DNA of 64,000 nt, from assembly GCA_963617205.1 (NCBI GenBank), contig CAVEOA010000001.1, forward strand, positions 1 through 64,000. The letters run 5' to 3'. Below are positions 51,193 through 60,200 of this stretch, piece by piece. How positions within the stretch are numbered: the stretch's first letter is position 1; every line of letters starts with the position of its first letter. Source of the stretch: UBA11524 sp963617205. Lineage in GTDB: Bacteria > Bacillota > Clostridia > Christensenellales > Aristaeellaceae. The translations under genes were made by a program, and so were the position numbers. The notes beneath the pieces were generated by a model. That model worked only from the letters and a program-made list of their open reading frames with translations, ran no database searches and was not told the DNA's origin.

Positions 51193-52986
51193 ATGTATTA
51201 TTCTGCTGGCACTTATGAATCCTTTGCCCATCCCGAAAAGCCCAAGGATGTGGACAAAAAATCGGCTTATATCATCGGCACCGGTCTTGCTGGTCTGACA
51301 GCGGCTTTTTATCTGGTTCGTGACGGACAGATGAAGGGCGAGCACATCCATGTCTTTGAAAAGCTGGATTTGGCAGGCGGCAGCTGCGATGGCCGTAAGG
51401 ACATCACAAAGGGCTTCTTCATGCGTGGCGGTCGTGAGATGGACAACCATTTCGAGGTCATGTGGGATACCTTCCGCGATGTCCCCTCCATCGAGACGCC
51501 GGGCGTCTCTGTTCTGGATGAATATTATTGGCTCAACAAGCACGACCCCAACTACTCTCTGTGCCGCGCCAGTGTGAATCGCGGCGAGGACGCCCACACC
51601 GACAAGCAGTTTAAACTGGACAAGGAATCCGCCTTGGCGCTGTCCAAGCTGTTTATGACGCCGGAAAAGGATCTGGAGGACAAGAAGATTTCCGATGTGC
51701 TGCCTGACTCCTTCTGGAACACCAACTTCTGGCTTTACTGGCAGACGATGTTTGCATTCCAGCGCTGGTCCAGTGCTCTGGAGATGAAACGTTATCTGTG
51801 CCGTTATGTCCATCATATCGACGGTCTGCCCGATTTCAGCGCCCTGCGCTTCACCAAGTACAACCAGTATGAGAGCATGATCCTGCCGCTGGTGAAGTAT
51901 CTGGAGTCCCACGGCGTGCGCATCGAGTACGGCATGGATATCAAAAACGTCATCATCGAAACCGAGGGCGACAAAAAAGTTGCCCGACAGATCGTGTACG
52001 TCAAGGACGGCAAACAGCAGACCATTGACCTGATTGAGGATGATTTGGTATTCATCACCAACGGCTGCTGCACCGATACCTCCTGCTATGGCGACCAGAC
52101 CCATGCGCCTGACCTGTCCGGTGTGAAGAACGGCGCAGGTGAGTCGTGGGATATGTGGAAAGCCATTGCTGCGCAGGCCGAGCACGGCGAGTACGGCGAT
52201 CCGGATAAATTCTGCTCCGATGTGGATGCCACCAACTGGATGAGCGCTACTGTCGCCACCTCCAACGAGGAAATCATCCGGCATATTACGAACATCTGCA
52301 AGCGTGATCCCCGCTCCGGCAAGGTGACCACCGGCGGCATCGTCACCGTCAAGGACAGCACCGACAACTGGTATCTATCATGGACCATCAACCGCCAGCC
52401 CCAGTTCAAGTCACAGGACAAGAACATGGTGCTTGTGTGGTTGTATTCTCTGAACACCAACAAGGAAGGCAACTATGTGAAGAAGGCCATGCGGGACTGC
52501 ACTGGCGAGGAGGTCTGCCGCGAGTGGCTGTACCACATCGGCGTGCCGACCGAAAAAATCGACGCGCTGGCACACGATGCCTGCAACACCACCACCTGCT
52601 TTATGCCGTATATCAATGCCTTCTTCCAGCCTCGTAAGGAGTCTGACCGTCCGAAGGTCGTGCCCGACGGCGCTGTGAACTTCGCCTTCATCGGGCAGTT
52701 CGCTGAGACGCCCCGTGACACCATCTTCACCACTGAATATTCCATGCGTACCGGTATGGAGTCGGTCTACACCCTGCTGGACATTGACCGCGGCGTGCCG
52801 GAGGTGTGGGGCAGCAAGTATGATGTGCGGGAGCTGCTGCGTTCCTGCTACTACGCCATCGACAAGAAGCCCATCAGCGAGGCACCTTTGTCCTTCAAGG
52901 AGAAGGAAATGCTCAAGGTGCTCCTGAAAAAGGTCAAGGGCACCGACGTTGAGATCCTGCTGAAGGAAAGCGGACTCATCAAGTAA
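51193..52986 (+). CDS. ohyA: Oleate hydratase
   Basis: 597 residues from ATG 51193, with AGGAGG upstream. The FAD-binding motif is SAYIIGTGLAGLTAAFYLVRDGQM. Family-specific stretches are EKLDLAGGSCDGRKD, GFFMRGGREMDNHFEVMWDTFRDVPSIE, TNFWLYWQTMFAFQRWSS and the late FIGQFAETPRDTIFTTEYSMRTGMESVY. It adds water to the cis-9 double bond of oleate and linoleate, giving 10-hydroxy fatty acids, a detoxification step in gut bacteria. It is a peripheral membrane or cytoplasmic flavoenzyme. Full length for the family. It forms a module with the TetR gene, bracketed by the upstream MITE-like element and its own terminator, so it may have been acquired horizontally. Confidence 0.96.
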   Translation: MYYSAGTYESFAHPEKPKDVDKKSAYIIGTGLAGLTAAFYLVRDGQMKGEHIHVFEKLDLAGGSCDGRKDITKGFFMRGGREMDNHFEVMWDTFRDVPSIETPGVSVLDEYYWLNKHDPNYSLCRASVNRGEDAHTDKQFKLDKESALALSKLFMTPEKDLEDKKISDVLPDSFWNTNFWLYWQTMFAFQRWSSALEMKRYLCRYVHHIDGLPDFSALRFTKYNQYESMILPLVKYLESHGVRIEYGMDIKNVIIETEGDKKVARQIVYVKDGKQQTIDLIEDDLVFITNGCCTDTSCYGDQTHAPDLSGVKNGAGESWDMWKAIAAQAEHGEYGDPDKFCSDVDATNWMSATVATSNEEIIRHITNICKRDPRSGKVTTGGIVTVKDSTDNWYLSWTINRQPQFKSQDKNMVLVWLYSLNTNKEGNYVKKAMRDCTGEEVCREWLYHIGVPTEKIDALAHDACNTTTCFMPYINAFFQPRKESDRPKVVPDGAVNFAFIGQFAETPRDTIFTTEYSMRTGMESVYTLLDIDRGVPEVWGSKYDVRELLRSCYYAIDKKPISEAPLSFKEKEMLKVLLKKVKGTDVEILLKESGLIK

Positions 52987-53003
52987 ATATTCCCATTCAG
53001 GGG

Positions 53004-53044
53004 GCGGCTGCCGATGTATAGAAGACATCGGCGGCCGCTTTTTC
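53004..53044 (+). terminator. Terminator after oleate hydratase
   Basis: GCGGCTGCCGATGT pairs with ACATCGGCGGCCGC (one mismatched position), followed by TTTTT. A strong rho-independent terminator. Confidence 0.88.
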
Positions 53045-53194
53045 GCAAATTTGTGCAGTGGGCAGATTCTTCTCTGCGTCCCGCGGTTATCCGGACAAGG
53101 TCTGCAATCAGGCGGCGGTCAAGATTTCATGGCAACACCGCACAAATTCGGCGGTACCGTTGAATGTGCGGTGCTGTATTAACTCAAAAAACCA
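53045..53194. other. Intergenic region with an imperfect inverted repeat
   Basis: No credible gene. CACCGCAC (53136-53143) with ATTC pairs with GAAT and GTGCGGTG (to 53173), separated by a 12-base loop and a 2-base bulge. It could be an operator, an attenuator or a decayed mobile-element end. Confidence 0.4.
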
Positions 53195-53223
53195 TTGAAG
53201 GCTCAGGATATTTATGATAGAAT
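53195..53223 (+). promoter_or_regulatory. Promoter of the glycosyltransferase-manC unit
   Basis: TTGAAG (53195-53200), a 17-bp spacer and TAGAAT (53218-53223). It leaves a leader of about 165 nt before the GTG start. Confidence 0.65.
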
Positions 53224-53236
53224 ACAGGGGAGGGGC

Positions 53237-53285
53237 ATTGCTTTTGCGAACGTTTTCTGTTTCCATGCAGAAAACGTCAAGCAAT
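53237..53285 (+). promoter_or_regulatory. Structured 5' leader before the glycosyltransferase
   Basis: ACGTTTTCTG pairs with CAGAAAACGT (10 bp, 8-base loop) on top of ATTGCTT/AAGCAAT (7 bp), with an internal loop. The structure has no T-run, so it is not a terminator. It is a candidate cis-regulatory RNA element; no known class is recognised. Confidence 0.45.
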
Positions 53286-53393
53286 AAAGTGCGATTCCCA
53301 CAGAAGGTAATGTCAACATTGCGCAGTATGACGATGCCTCGAGGCTGCTTTCTGGAGGATGGCAATGATAAGCTCTCAGGAGTGGATTTTTGA

Positions 53394-54464
53394 GTGAAAA
53401 AAGTGCTTCTGGTAACATTCTCTGATAATCCGGATCATCAGGATATCTGCTTTGGCATGTTTGAAAGTGTGTATGCACAAAGAAGGAATGATGTCGATAT
53501 CTGGCTTATGGGAACGAATCATCCCAAGATGCCGGTGATCGATACACCCAATACATATTTAGTGGACTGTCCCAAGCGACCGGGGATTGAAAAGAAGACT
53601 TTTGATTTTAAGGAATTACGCAAGATCATCACATGGATAAATGCACAGAATTTCGACGTGATTTTCTTTGAAACGCTGCATGTCTGGAATCTTGCAATTA
53701 TGCTGTGCTGCCACAAGCACACGCTCATTTTCCAGATGATTCATGATATTATTCCACATCCGGGGGACAAACAAGAGAAAAACGTTCACATGATGAACAA
53801 AGCAGTCTGTAAGATGGCAGATTACATCGTTTTGTGCAATCAGAAATATGTTTTGAAGGTTACGGAAATATATGGCGTGCCACAGGAGCGGATTCGTTCT
53901 ATTGACATGTGGCGTCGATTTCCGGAGTATACAGAACCGCGCTATTCAAAAAGAGTATTATTTTTCGGTAGAATGAATCCATATAAAGGAATAAATAATC
54001 TGCTGAAAATTGCCCAGAGATGTCCAGAAATCAAGTTCGATGTTGTAGGTCGCGCTGAACCGCAAACGCAAGATTTAGCAGATGAATTAAAAAAACTGCC
54101 CAATGTGACGATGAATAATGTGTACGTCACAGACAAAGAAATGGCAGAGGCATTCATGCAGGCTGATTGGATTGTGCTTCCCTATAATTCTGCTACGCAA
54201 TCGGGCGTAATCATTGATAGCTATCGGTATGGGCGTCCGTGTATTGCTTTTAACGTGGGCGCAATCGCGGAACAGATTAGCGAAGGAGTCAGCGGTTACC
54301 TGATACCGGAAGGCAACATTACGCTGTTTGTGGAGAAACTAAAAGAAGCAATCAGCATGACTGAATCGGAGTACAGGGAAATGTCGCGAAACGCCTATGA
54401 ATATGGATTAAAGAAGTATTCAGCAGACGGCGCAGTTGATCGCTTCATGAAGCTGATTTCTTAA
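53394..54464 (+). CDS. Glycosyltransferase, GT4-like
   Basis: 356 residues from GTG 53394, with CAGGAG upstream. A GT-B fold: the N-terminal half starts KKVLLVTFSDNPDHQDICFG, and the C-terminal half has VLFFGRMNPYKGINNLLKIAQ, then a donor-binding QSGVIIDSYRYGRPCIAFNVGAI motif resembling the GT4 E-x7-E region but with Q/D replacing the first acidic residue. The donor is unknown; the next gene makes GDP-mannose, so GDP-mannose is a candidate. The gene is visibly more AT-rich than most neighbours, which suggests transfer. No signal peptide is present. Confidence 0.85.
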   Translation: MKKVLLVTFSDNPDHQDICFGMFESVYAQRRNDVDIWLMGTNHPKMPVIDTPNTYLVDCPKRPGIEKKTFDFKELRKIITWINAQNFDVIFFETLHVWNLAIMLCCHKHTLIFQMIHDIIPHPGDKQEKNVHMMNKAVCKMADYIVLCNQKYVLKVTEIYGVPQERIRSIDMWRRFPEYTEPRYSKRVLFFGRMNPYKGINNLLKIAQRCPEIKFDVVGRAEPQTQDLADELKKLPNVTMNNVYVTDKEMAEAFMQADWIVLPYNSATQSGVIIDSYRYGRPCIAFNVGAIAEQISEGVSGYLIPEGNITLFVEKLKEAISMTESEYREMSRNAYEYGLKKYSADGAVDRFMKLIS

Positions 54465-54485
54465 CGGTTGAGAAAGGCTATGGCT

Positions 54486-55823
54486 ATGAACATCATTCTT
54501 TTGTCTGGCGGATCAGGCAAGCGGCTCTGGCCGTTGTCTAATGACATCCGTTCGAAACAGTTTATCAAGATTTTCAAAAGAGAAGATGGCAGCTGCGAAT
54601 CGATGGTGCAGCGCGTTTACCGTCAGATTAAGAAGGCGGATGCCGATGCAAACGTGACGATCACGACCAGCAAAACGCAGGTTTCTGCAATTCACAACCA
54701 ATTGGGTGAGAATGTTTGCATCTGCGTGGAGCCTTGCCGCCGTGATACTTTTCCGGCCATTGTGCTGGCAACATCCTATTTGACGGATGTCATGCATGTT
54801 GATGCGCACGAAACGGTTATTGTCTGCCCGGTAGATCCTTATGTGGATGAGAGCTACTTTGAGGCGCTGAAGGAGTTGTCGGCACAGGTCGATAAGGGCG
54901 AAGCAAACCTTGTGTTGATGGGCATCGAACCGACGTATCCCAGTGAAAAATATGGTTACATTCTTCCGGAAAGCACTGAACACGTCGCTGCGGTCAAAAC
55001 CTTCAAGGAAAAGCCGACGAAGGATGTGGCAGAGCAGTATATTGCGCAGGGGGCGCTCTGGAACAGCGGCGTGTTCGCTTTCAAACTGGGCTATATGATG
55101 GGCAAAGCACATGAACTGACGGATTTTGCCGATTATCAGGATTTGCTGAAAAAGTATGATACCCTTGAGAAAATCTCGTTTGACTATGCCGTTGTGGAGC
55201 ACGAAAAAAGGATTCAGGTCGTCCGCTTTTCCGGCATGTGGCAGGATCTTGGTACTTGGAATACGCTAACCGAGGCGATGAATGAGCCAATTGTCGGGCA
55301 AGGTGCGATGGATGAAACATGCACAGACGTTCACATTGTGAATGAAATGGACGTTCCCATTTTGGCGTTAGGCCTGCATGATGTCGTTATTTCCGCGTCA
55401 CCGGATGGAATTCTTGTCAGCGATAAGGAGTCAAGCAGCAGAATAAAACCGTTTGTAGATTCTTTTGAGAATCAGGTGATGTTTGCCGAAAAATCATGGG
55501 GCGATTTAAAAGTTGTGGATGTGGAGAAATCCTCTAAGACAATCAAAGCAACTTTGAATCCGGGGAAAAGCATGAGTTATCATAGTCATAACCATCGGGA
55601 TGAGGTTTGGGTTGTGATTTCCGGCGAGGGAAGGGCTGTTGTAGATGATATTGAACGAAAAGTCAAAGCAGGAGATGTGATTACCATGTCTGCAGGCTGT
55701 CGCCACACTGTCATGGCTGACACAGAATTGAAACTGATCGAAGTACAGTTGGGCGAAGATATCAACGTCTGCGACAAACGGGAATTTGAACCGGAAATTG
55801 AAAGGAATTCAGGGAGCCTGTAA
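54486..55823 (+). CDS. manC: Mannose-1-phosphate guanylyltransferase with C-terminal cupin
   Basis: 445 residues from ATG 54486, eight bases after AAAGG; ATG 54480 is possible. The nucleotidyltransferase domain has the signature SGGSGKRLWPLSNDIRSKQF, then CPVDPYVDE and the FKEKPT motif with its lysine. Residues about 330-445 form a cupin (SYHSHNHRDEVWVVISGEGRAVV), as in bifunctional ManC enzymes that also isomerise mannose-6-phosphate. Such a cupin can be isomerase or regulatory; activity is inferred. It follows the glycosyltransferase by 21 bp, so it likely supplies GDP-mannose for a surface glycan. Confidence 0.92.
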   Translation: MNIILLSGGSGKRLWPLSNDIRSKQFIKIFKREDGSCESMVQRVYRQIKKADADANVTITTSKTQVSAIHNQLGENVCICVEPCRRDTFPAIVLATSYLTDVMHVDAHETVIVCPVDPYVDESYFEALKELSAQVDKGEANLVLMGIEPTYPSEKYGYILPESTEHVAAVKTFKEKPTKDVAEQYIAQGALWNSGVFAFKLGYMMGKAHELTDFADYQDLLKKYDTLEKISFDYAVVEHEKRIQVVRFSGMWQDLGTWNTLTEAMNEPIVGQGAMDETCTDVHIVNEMDVPILALGLHDVVISASPDGILVSDKESSSRIKPFVDSFENQVMFAEKSWGDLKVVDVEKSSKTIKATLNPGKSMSYHSHNHRDEVWVVISGEGRAVVDDIERKVKAGDVITMSAGCRHTVMADTELKLIEVQLGEDINVCDKREFEPEIERNSGSL

Positions 55824-55875
55824 ACGGAGCTGCACGCAAGGGATGATTGAGTTCATTTATCTCCGACAGCTACAA

Positions 55876-55905
55876 AACGCCTGACCATATCACAGGTCAG
55901 GCGTT
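55876..55905 (-). terminator. Terminator of the alpha-L-rhamnosidase gene
   Basis: AACGCCTGACC and GGTCAGGCGTT pair over 11 bp, with TTTTG following on the minus strand. It also lies 53 bp after the manC stop. Confidence 0.78.
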
Positions 55906-55912
55906 CATGGTA

Positions 55913-58069
55913 TCAACCCCAGAAAGTATAATGTCCCTTGGGAAGATTTTGCTCATGTCCGGCGATGCGCAACGTCACATCGACCGGCGTTTCCAGCTCG
56001 TAACGGATGTGTTCGCCTTCATAGCGCCAGGAGGCTTTCACCGGACCGTGGCGCGTATTCAGCTCGGCGTTGAGCCAGCCGATGCGCGGGTCAGGATGCG
56101 GCTCGTAAATCAGCGAGGAGAAGCCTGCCGCGTCCTCTGCGTGACGGATGCCGGCTGCTTGCTCGAATACCCAGTCTGCGACTGCTCCATAGGCATAATG
56201 ATTGAAGGAGTTCATGTCCTTTGACCAGAAGCTGCCGTCCTCGCGGATACCGTCCCAGTGCTCCCAGATGGTGGTTGCACCCTTCGTCACCGGATAGAGC
56301 CAGCCTGGATACTGCCGGCGGAGCAGCAAATCCCATGCCACGTCTGCGTGACCATAGCTGCTCAGTACGTGCAGCAGATACGGCGTGCCGACAAAGCCTG
56401 TGCGGAGCTGCGTGCCGTCTCTACGCACCATATCCGCCAGCGCATCAGCCGTTTCCTGCGGTTTTTCCGCCAGATCGAAATGCACCGCCAGCACATACTC
56501 CGTCTGCGTTTCGTAGATCGGATAAGCAGCACGGAAGGAGGATACAATCTGCTTGTGCAGCTGCTCATAGGCACTGACGTTTTTGTTCAGCAGCCTGCCA
56601 GTCTTCACAACCAGCGCTGTGGAATGCGCATAGAACGCCGTCGCAATCAGCTCCTCGCGGGATGAACCTTTGTAGCTGCCGCTCGGCGCATCGAGCCCAA
56701 GCCAGTCGCCGAAATGGAAGTGATTTGTCCACAGACCAGGCGTGCCAGTCGAGGCGGTGATGTAGTCTACCCACCTCCGCATGCTTTCAAACTGTTCTGC
56801 AAGCACCTGCACATTGCCGTACGTCTGATAAATCTGCCACGGACAGATGGTCGCCGCATCACCCCACGCGGCGCTGCCGTCACCGTTCGGCAGATAATCC
56901 GGAATAACCTGTCCGACTTCGCCGCTTGCACGCTGGTCAGCCGCCAAATCATGCAGCCACTTCCGGAAGAAGCGTTCCACATCGAACAGGTAGCTTGCCG
57001 TCTTGCAGAACACTTGCGCATCGCCTGTCCAGCCGAGTCGCTCGTCACGCTGCGGGCAGTCCGTCGGAACATCAAGGAAATTGCTACGCTGACCCCAGAC
57101 GATGTTGCTGAAAAGCTGGTTCAGTTCCGCATGGCCCGATTCAAGACGTCCTGTGCGCTTCATGTCGGAATGCACAACAATCGCCGTAAAGCAGGCGGGT
57201 TTGACATCGCCGGGCCAGTCCAACAAACGGATATAGCGGAAGCCAAAGAACGTCAGGCTCGGTTTCCAGCTTTGCACACCGTCGCGGCAGATATACCGAA
57301 CCTCAGCATTTGCGGCGCGGTAATTTTCGCTGTAGAAATTGCCGTCTGCATCCATGACCTCGGCATGGTCGTAGCGAACTATGTCGCCTTCCTTCGCATC
57401 CACAGTGAAAGACACATAGCCGGTGACCTCCTGCCCGAAGTCAATGATGCATTCGCCCTTTGGCGTATGGAATACGCGCCGCGCCTGCACCTGCTCCGTT
57501 TCGCGGACGATTTCGCCTTCCTGTGCAATCAGGATATCCTTCGACCAGTCAAGCGCGGACGCGCTCTGCCAATCTGTTGTGACAAACCGCGCATCATAAC
57601 GTTCGCCGTCATAGATTTCGCTGAAGCGGACGGCGCTTTCGCTCCATTGCCAGCTTTCGTCCGTGCGAATTTCCTCCGTATGTCCGTCAGCAAAATTCAG
57701 CGTCAGCAGTGCAAGAAGAGCGCACGGCATTTCATGGCGAATGCGCTCGTCCTCTGACTGTCCCCAGCCCGGCATCGGTGAACGCAGCCATCCACGGCCG
57801 ATCGTCACGCGCAGTTCATTGTGTTCAGACAGCAGCCCGGTTACGTCATACGTCTGCACCTGCAGGCGATGCGCATAGCTTGTCCAGCCGGGCGCAAGGA
57901 TGAAATCGCCTACGCGTACTCCGTTGATTTCCGCCTTGTAGACGCCGAGCGCCGTGACAGACAGCTCCGCCTTGATGATGTCCGCAGCATCAAATGTCCT
58001 GCGGAAAACCGGGCATACATCGACGATGCTGCCGGATGTCGTAATCCATGTGCTCTTGCTGATTTCCAT
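55913..58069 (-). CDS. Alpha-L-rhamnosidase, GH78
   Basis: 718 residues from ATG 58069, six bases after AGGAGG; ATG 58075 would touch the site. The N-terminal part is a carbohydrate-binding beta-sandwich (GVYKAEINGVRVGDFILAPGWTSY and WLRSPMPGWGQ). The GH78 barrel has the signature NFLDVPTDCPQRDERLGWTGD near residue 345, with the acidic residues D and E of the family, and GATTIWEHWDGI near residue 615. It releases terminal alpha-L-rhamnose from RG-I or glycosides. There is no signal peptide, so it is cytoplasmic and could work on products of GH105 and GH28 encoded at 14-17 kb. Here it stands far from that locus, next to decayed GH2 sequence. Confidence 0.94.
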   Translation of the reverse strand: MEISKSTWITTSGSIVDVCPVFRRTFDAADIIKAELSVTALGVYKAEINGVRVGDFILAPGWTSYAHRLQVQTYDVTGLLSEHNELRVTIGRGWLRSPMPGWGQSEDERIRHEMPCALLALLTLNFADGHTEEIRTDESWQWSESAVRFSEIYDGERYDARFVTTDWQSASALDWSKDILIAQEGEIVRETEQVQARRVFHTPKGECIIDFGQEVTGYVSFTVDAKEGDIVRYDHAEVMDADGNFYSENYRAANAEVRYICRDGVQSWKPSLTFFGFRYIRLLDWPGDVKPACFTAIVVHSDMKRTGRLESGHAELNQLFSNIVWGQRSNFLDVPTDCPQRDERLGWTGDAQVFCKTASYLFDVERFFRKWLHDLAADQRASGEVGQVIPDYLPNGDGSAAWGDAATICPWQIYQTYGNVQVLAEQFESMRRWVDYITASTGTPGLWTNHFHFGDWLGLDAPSGSYKGSSREELIATAFYAHSTALVVKTGRLLNKNVSAYEQLHKQIVSSFRAAYPIYETQTEYVLAVHFDLAEKPQETADALADMVRRDGTQLRTGFVGTPYLLHVLSSYGHADVAWDLLLRRQYPGWLYPVTKGATTIWEHWDGIREDGSFWSKDMNSFNHYAYGAVADWVFEQAAGIRHAEDAAGFSSLIYEPHPDPRIGWLNAELNTRHGPVKASWRYEGEHIRYELETPVDVTLRIAGHEQNLPKGHYTFWG

Positions 58070-58085
58070 GTGCATCCTCCTCGAT

Positions 58086-58439
58086 TCAGTCCGAAGATAT
58101 GATGGTCAGAGCCGCGTTTGTCCAGCCGTTGCCGCTTGCACGAACCGTCAGAACAGTGCCTGTCACGTAAATGGCAGCGAGACTTCGCCCGAAATGCGTC
58201 GTGTAGCAGTCCGTTTGTGAATTCTCCCATTTTTTCGAGCTTTCGCTGCCAAATGACAGCAGACGACCGCAGCCATGGCTCTGCGCGTAATTATATCCGG
58301 CGATGTCCAGCAGAGATAGTACCGAATCCGATATTTTATCCGCCAAATCCGATGCAGATGCTTGCACCATGCGCATGCCGTTACCCGATGCCATCCTGTT
58401 GCAATCAGTGATGCTCACTTCCGGCTTTGCAACGCTGCT
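58086..58439 (-). pseudogene. Decayed GH2 beta-galactosidase remnant
   Basis: The frame reads SSVAKPEVSITDCNRMASGN, then MVQASASDLADK, LLDIAGYNYAQS and, after a jump, GRSLAAIYVTGTVLTVRASG up to the stop at 58086. The first blocks match the middle of GH2 beta-galactosidases (GYNYAQSRY region), and the last block matches the distant C-terminal domain. So most of the catalytic barrel is missing and the pieces are fused by deletion. There is no intact start. It may once have removed galactose side chains next to the GH78 gene. Confidence 0.65.
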
Positions 58440-58617
58440 ACCGGGCAGGTCGATGCTCCTTGCTGTCATCAATAGCAATGTCATGCCAATCTTCCTGCCA
58501 GAACATGGACTGCCAATTCGCATCTCTGTTGGCTGTCCGTTCCTTATTCTGTTTTTTGTGTCGAAGCGCTTCCGGCTGTTTTCCTTGACGGCGCTTGTAC
58601 GCATAGCTGTATTTCAT
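58438..58617 (-). pseudogene. Possible IS3-type OrfA N-terminal remnant
   Basis: ATG 58617 opens a 59-codon frame beginning MKYSYAYKRRQGKQPEALRH. The MKYSYE(F/Y)KRK-like start followed by an EALRHK segment recalls the N-terminal part of IS150/IS3-family OrfA, but internal residues are lost and the rest matches nothing I know. The end overlaps the GH2 remnant. It is probably non-functional, and the IS assignment is tentative. Confidence 0.35.
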
Positions 58618-58624
58618 ATAGCAA

Positions 58625-58658
58625 TACCCCCAATCCTGAATCTCCAGAATTGGGGGTA
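58625..58658. repeat. Inverted repeat next to the IS/GH2 remnants
   Basis: TACCCCCAAT (58625-58634) and ATTGGGGGTA (58649-58658) are exact complements, with a 14-base loop. It could be a terminator core without a T-run, or an IS end. Confidence 0.5.
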
Positions 58659-58691
58659 CATATCAATGCAGACTGTTTTTATAGCATTCCG

Positions 58692-59399
58692 TTAGGGAAT
58701 GAGCATACGACCGCAGCTTTCGCACTCGACAATTTCGCCGGTTGCGCTGTTGATGCGGCTGAGCACGGCGGAGGGGAGCGACATGTTGCAGCCGCTGCAC
58801 TGGTTGTTAATCAGTCGGGCAAGCGGTGGCTTAATCCGCTTCTTGATTTCCTGATACCGCGCGAGCAGCTCGGGTGAAATGCCTTCCGCCTTCTTTTCTG
58901 CAACGCTCTTCTGCGCCTTGAGCGCGGCCTCCTTCTGGGGTGCTTCGCTCTCGTACTGCTTTTTGAGATTCTCAAACTCCGTCTTGATGTTGAAGGCTTC
59001 GATGCGCAGCGTTCGTTCCTTTTGGTCGCATTCGGCGGCTTCCTTCGTCATCCGCTTCATTTCCTGTTCATAGCTGGTGATGGTCTGCAGGAAGCGGGTG
59101 ACCTCGCTCAGAAGAGCCTTCGTATCATCGAGCGTTGCCGGAGGGTTCTGCTCGAAGCGGGTCTGCAGGGTGTGCAGCTGTTCTTCGCAGCGGCCGATGG
59201 CGTCGCGGATGGCATCCTTGCGGTCGGCAAGCATGGACACCTGCTCCTCAATCTGCTTGTGCTGCTTTTGCTTGTTGTTGAACTGCGTGCGGCAGGTATT
59301 CATCTTCTGACGGATAGGACTGCGGCTTAGCTCCTGCTCCAGCTTGTCAGCCTTGCGATCTTCCTGCTGATATTCCCATAACATAGCGAGCTGGTTCAT
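58692..59399 (-). CDS. Coiled-coil C4 zinc-ribbon protein (DUF164/CdsZ type)
   Basis: 235 residues from ATG 59399, with AGGAGG upstream. Residues about 10-170 are a long coiled coil (LEQELSRSPIRQKMNTCRTQ and KRMTKEAAECDQKERTLRIE). The C-terminus holds the ribbon CSGCNMSLP...VECESCGRMLIP, two Cys-x2-Cys pairs. The family is broadly conserved in bacteria and commonly follows nif3, as here. Its role is unknown; nucleic-acid or protein binding is likely. Confidence 0.87.
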   Translation of the reverse strand: MNQLAMLWEYQQEDRKADKLEQELSRSPIRQKMNTCRTQFNNKQKQHKQIEEQVSMLADRKDAIRDAIGRCEEQLHTLQTRFEQNPPATLDDTKALLSEVTRFLQTITSYEQEMKRMTKEAAECDQKERTLRIEAFNIKTEFENLKKQYESEAPQKEAALKAQKSVAEKKAEGISPELLARYQEIKKRIKPPLARLINNQCSGCNMSLPSAVLSRINSATGEIVECESCGRMLIP

Positions 59400-59441
59400 A
59401 GCGACCTCCTTGATTGGCAGCGTGTCTTACGGCACGGATCA

Positions 59442-60200
59442 TCATTCATATGCCTTCCGTTCAGAGCACGAAAAGCGCATTTTCCATTGTACTATATCCG
59501 GCGACTTTTGTAAAGTATGCATGAGGGCAAAAACGCCGGGATTTTCGGTCGCAAAATGACCTGCCTCGAACATCACGATATGGTGCGCGGCAGCATCAAG
59601 CGCCACATGATGCTTCACTTCGCCGGTAATATACCCATCAGCCTTCATATCGTAGGCATTTCGCCACTCGTCGCAGCCGCCGCCGGTGCACAGACCGATC
59701 CGGTGCAACAGGGCTTGATGATTGCCCATGATGCGCACGCTGTCACCCAGCTGACGTTCGGCAAAGGAGGCGAAATCCTCCGCCGTCATGGGCGAAGGTA
59801 AATCACCAACGCGCAGAAAACCTTCTCCGCTCACGTTTTGCAGATTGAGCAGCTTTGCCAGCGTGTCATTCATGCCGCCGGGCGCCTGATCGAAATTTGT
59901 ATGGGCAGCGATGAAAGAAATGTTGTTGCGGATGAGCCGAAGCAACAGATGCCCTTCATAATCAGTCTCGAGCAGGCGTTTCCGCGCCGAAAACATCAGC
60001 GGATGATGCGTGACAAGCAGGTTTGCCTGCTGCGCGATGGCATCATCAATCACGCGGTCAGTCACGTCTAAGGCGAAATGAATGCCGGTGACCTCTTGCT
60101 GAGGGTCGCCGACGAGCAGTCCGGCGTTATCGAAATCGGCTTGCGTCTCAAATGGTGCGATTTTGTCAATCAGATGATACACGTCCTGCACGGTCATCAT
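59442..60200 (-). CDS. Nif3-like dinuclear metal-centre protein
   Basis: 252 residues starting MMTVQDVYHLIDKIAPFETQADFDNAGLLVGD, with its ATG 60200 overlapping the trmK stop (ATGA) and GGAGGG six bases upstream. Metal-ligand motifs are THHPLMF in the first half and HTNFDQAPGG. The toroidal hexameric family binds two metals; in this operon order (trmK-nif3) it is called YqfO in Bacillus. A GTP-cyclohydrolase-like activity is sometimes cited but is not established. Confidence 0.92.
   Translation of the reverse strand: MMTVQDVYHLIDKIAPFETQADFDNAGLLVGDPQQEVTGIHFALDVTDRVIDDAIAQQANLLVTHHPLMFSARKRLLETDYEGHLLLRLIRNNISFIAAHTNFDQAPGGMNDTLAKLLNLQNVSGEGFLRVGDLPSPMTAEDFASFAERQLGDSVRIMGNHQALLHRIGLCTGGGCDEWRNAYDMKADGYITGEVKHHVALDAAAHHIVMFEAGHFATENPGVFALMHTLQKSPDIVQWKMRFSCSERKAYE

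Noticed and set aside
53108..53365. An 85-codon minus-strand ORF between oleate hydratase and the glycosyltransferase gene
   Set aside because: It has no ribosome site and covers the promoter and the structured leader of the downstream gene. No family is recognised.
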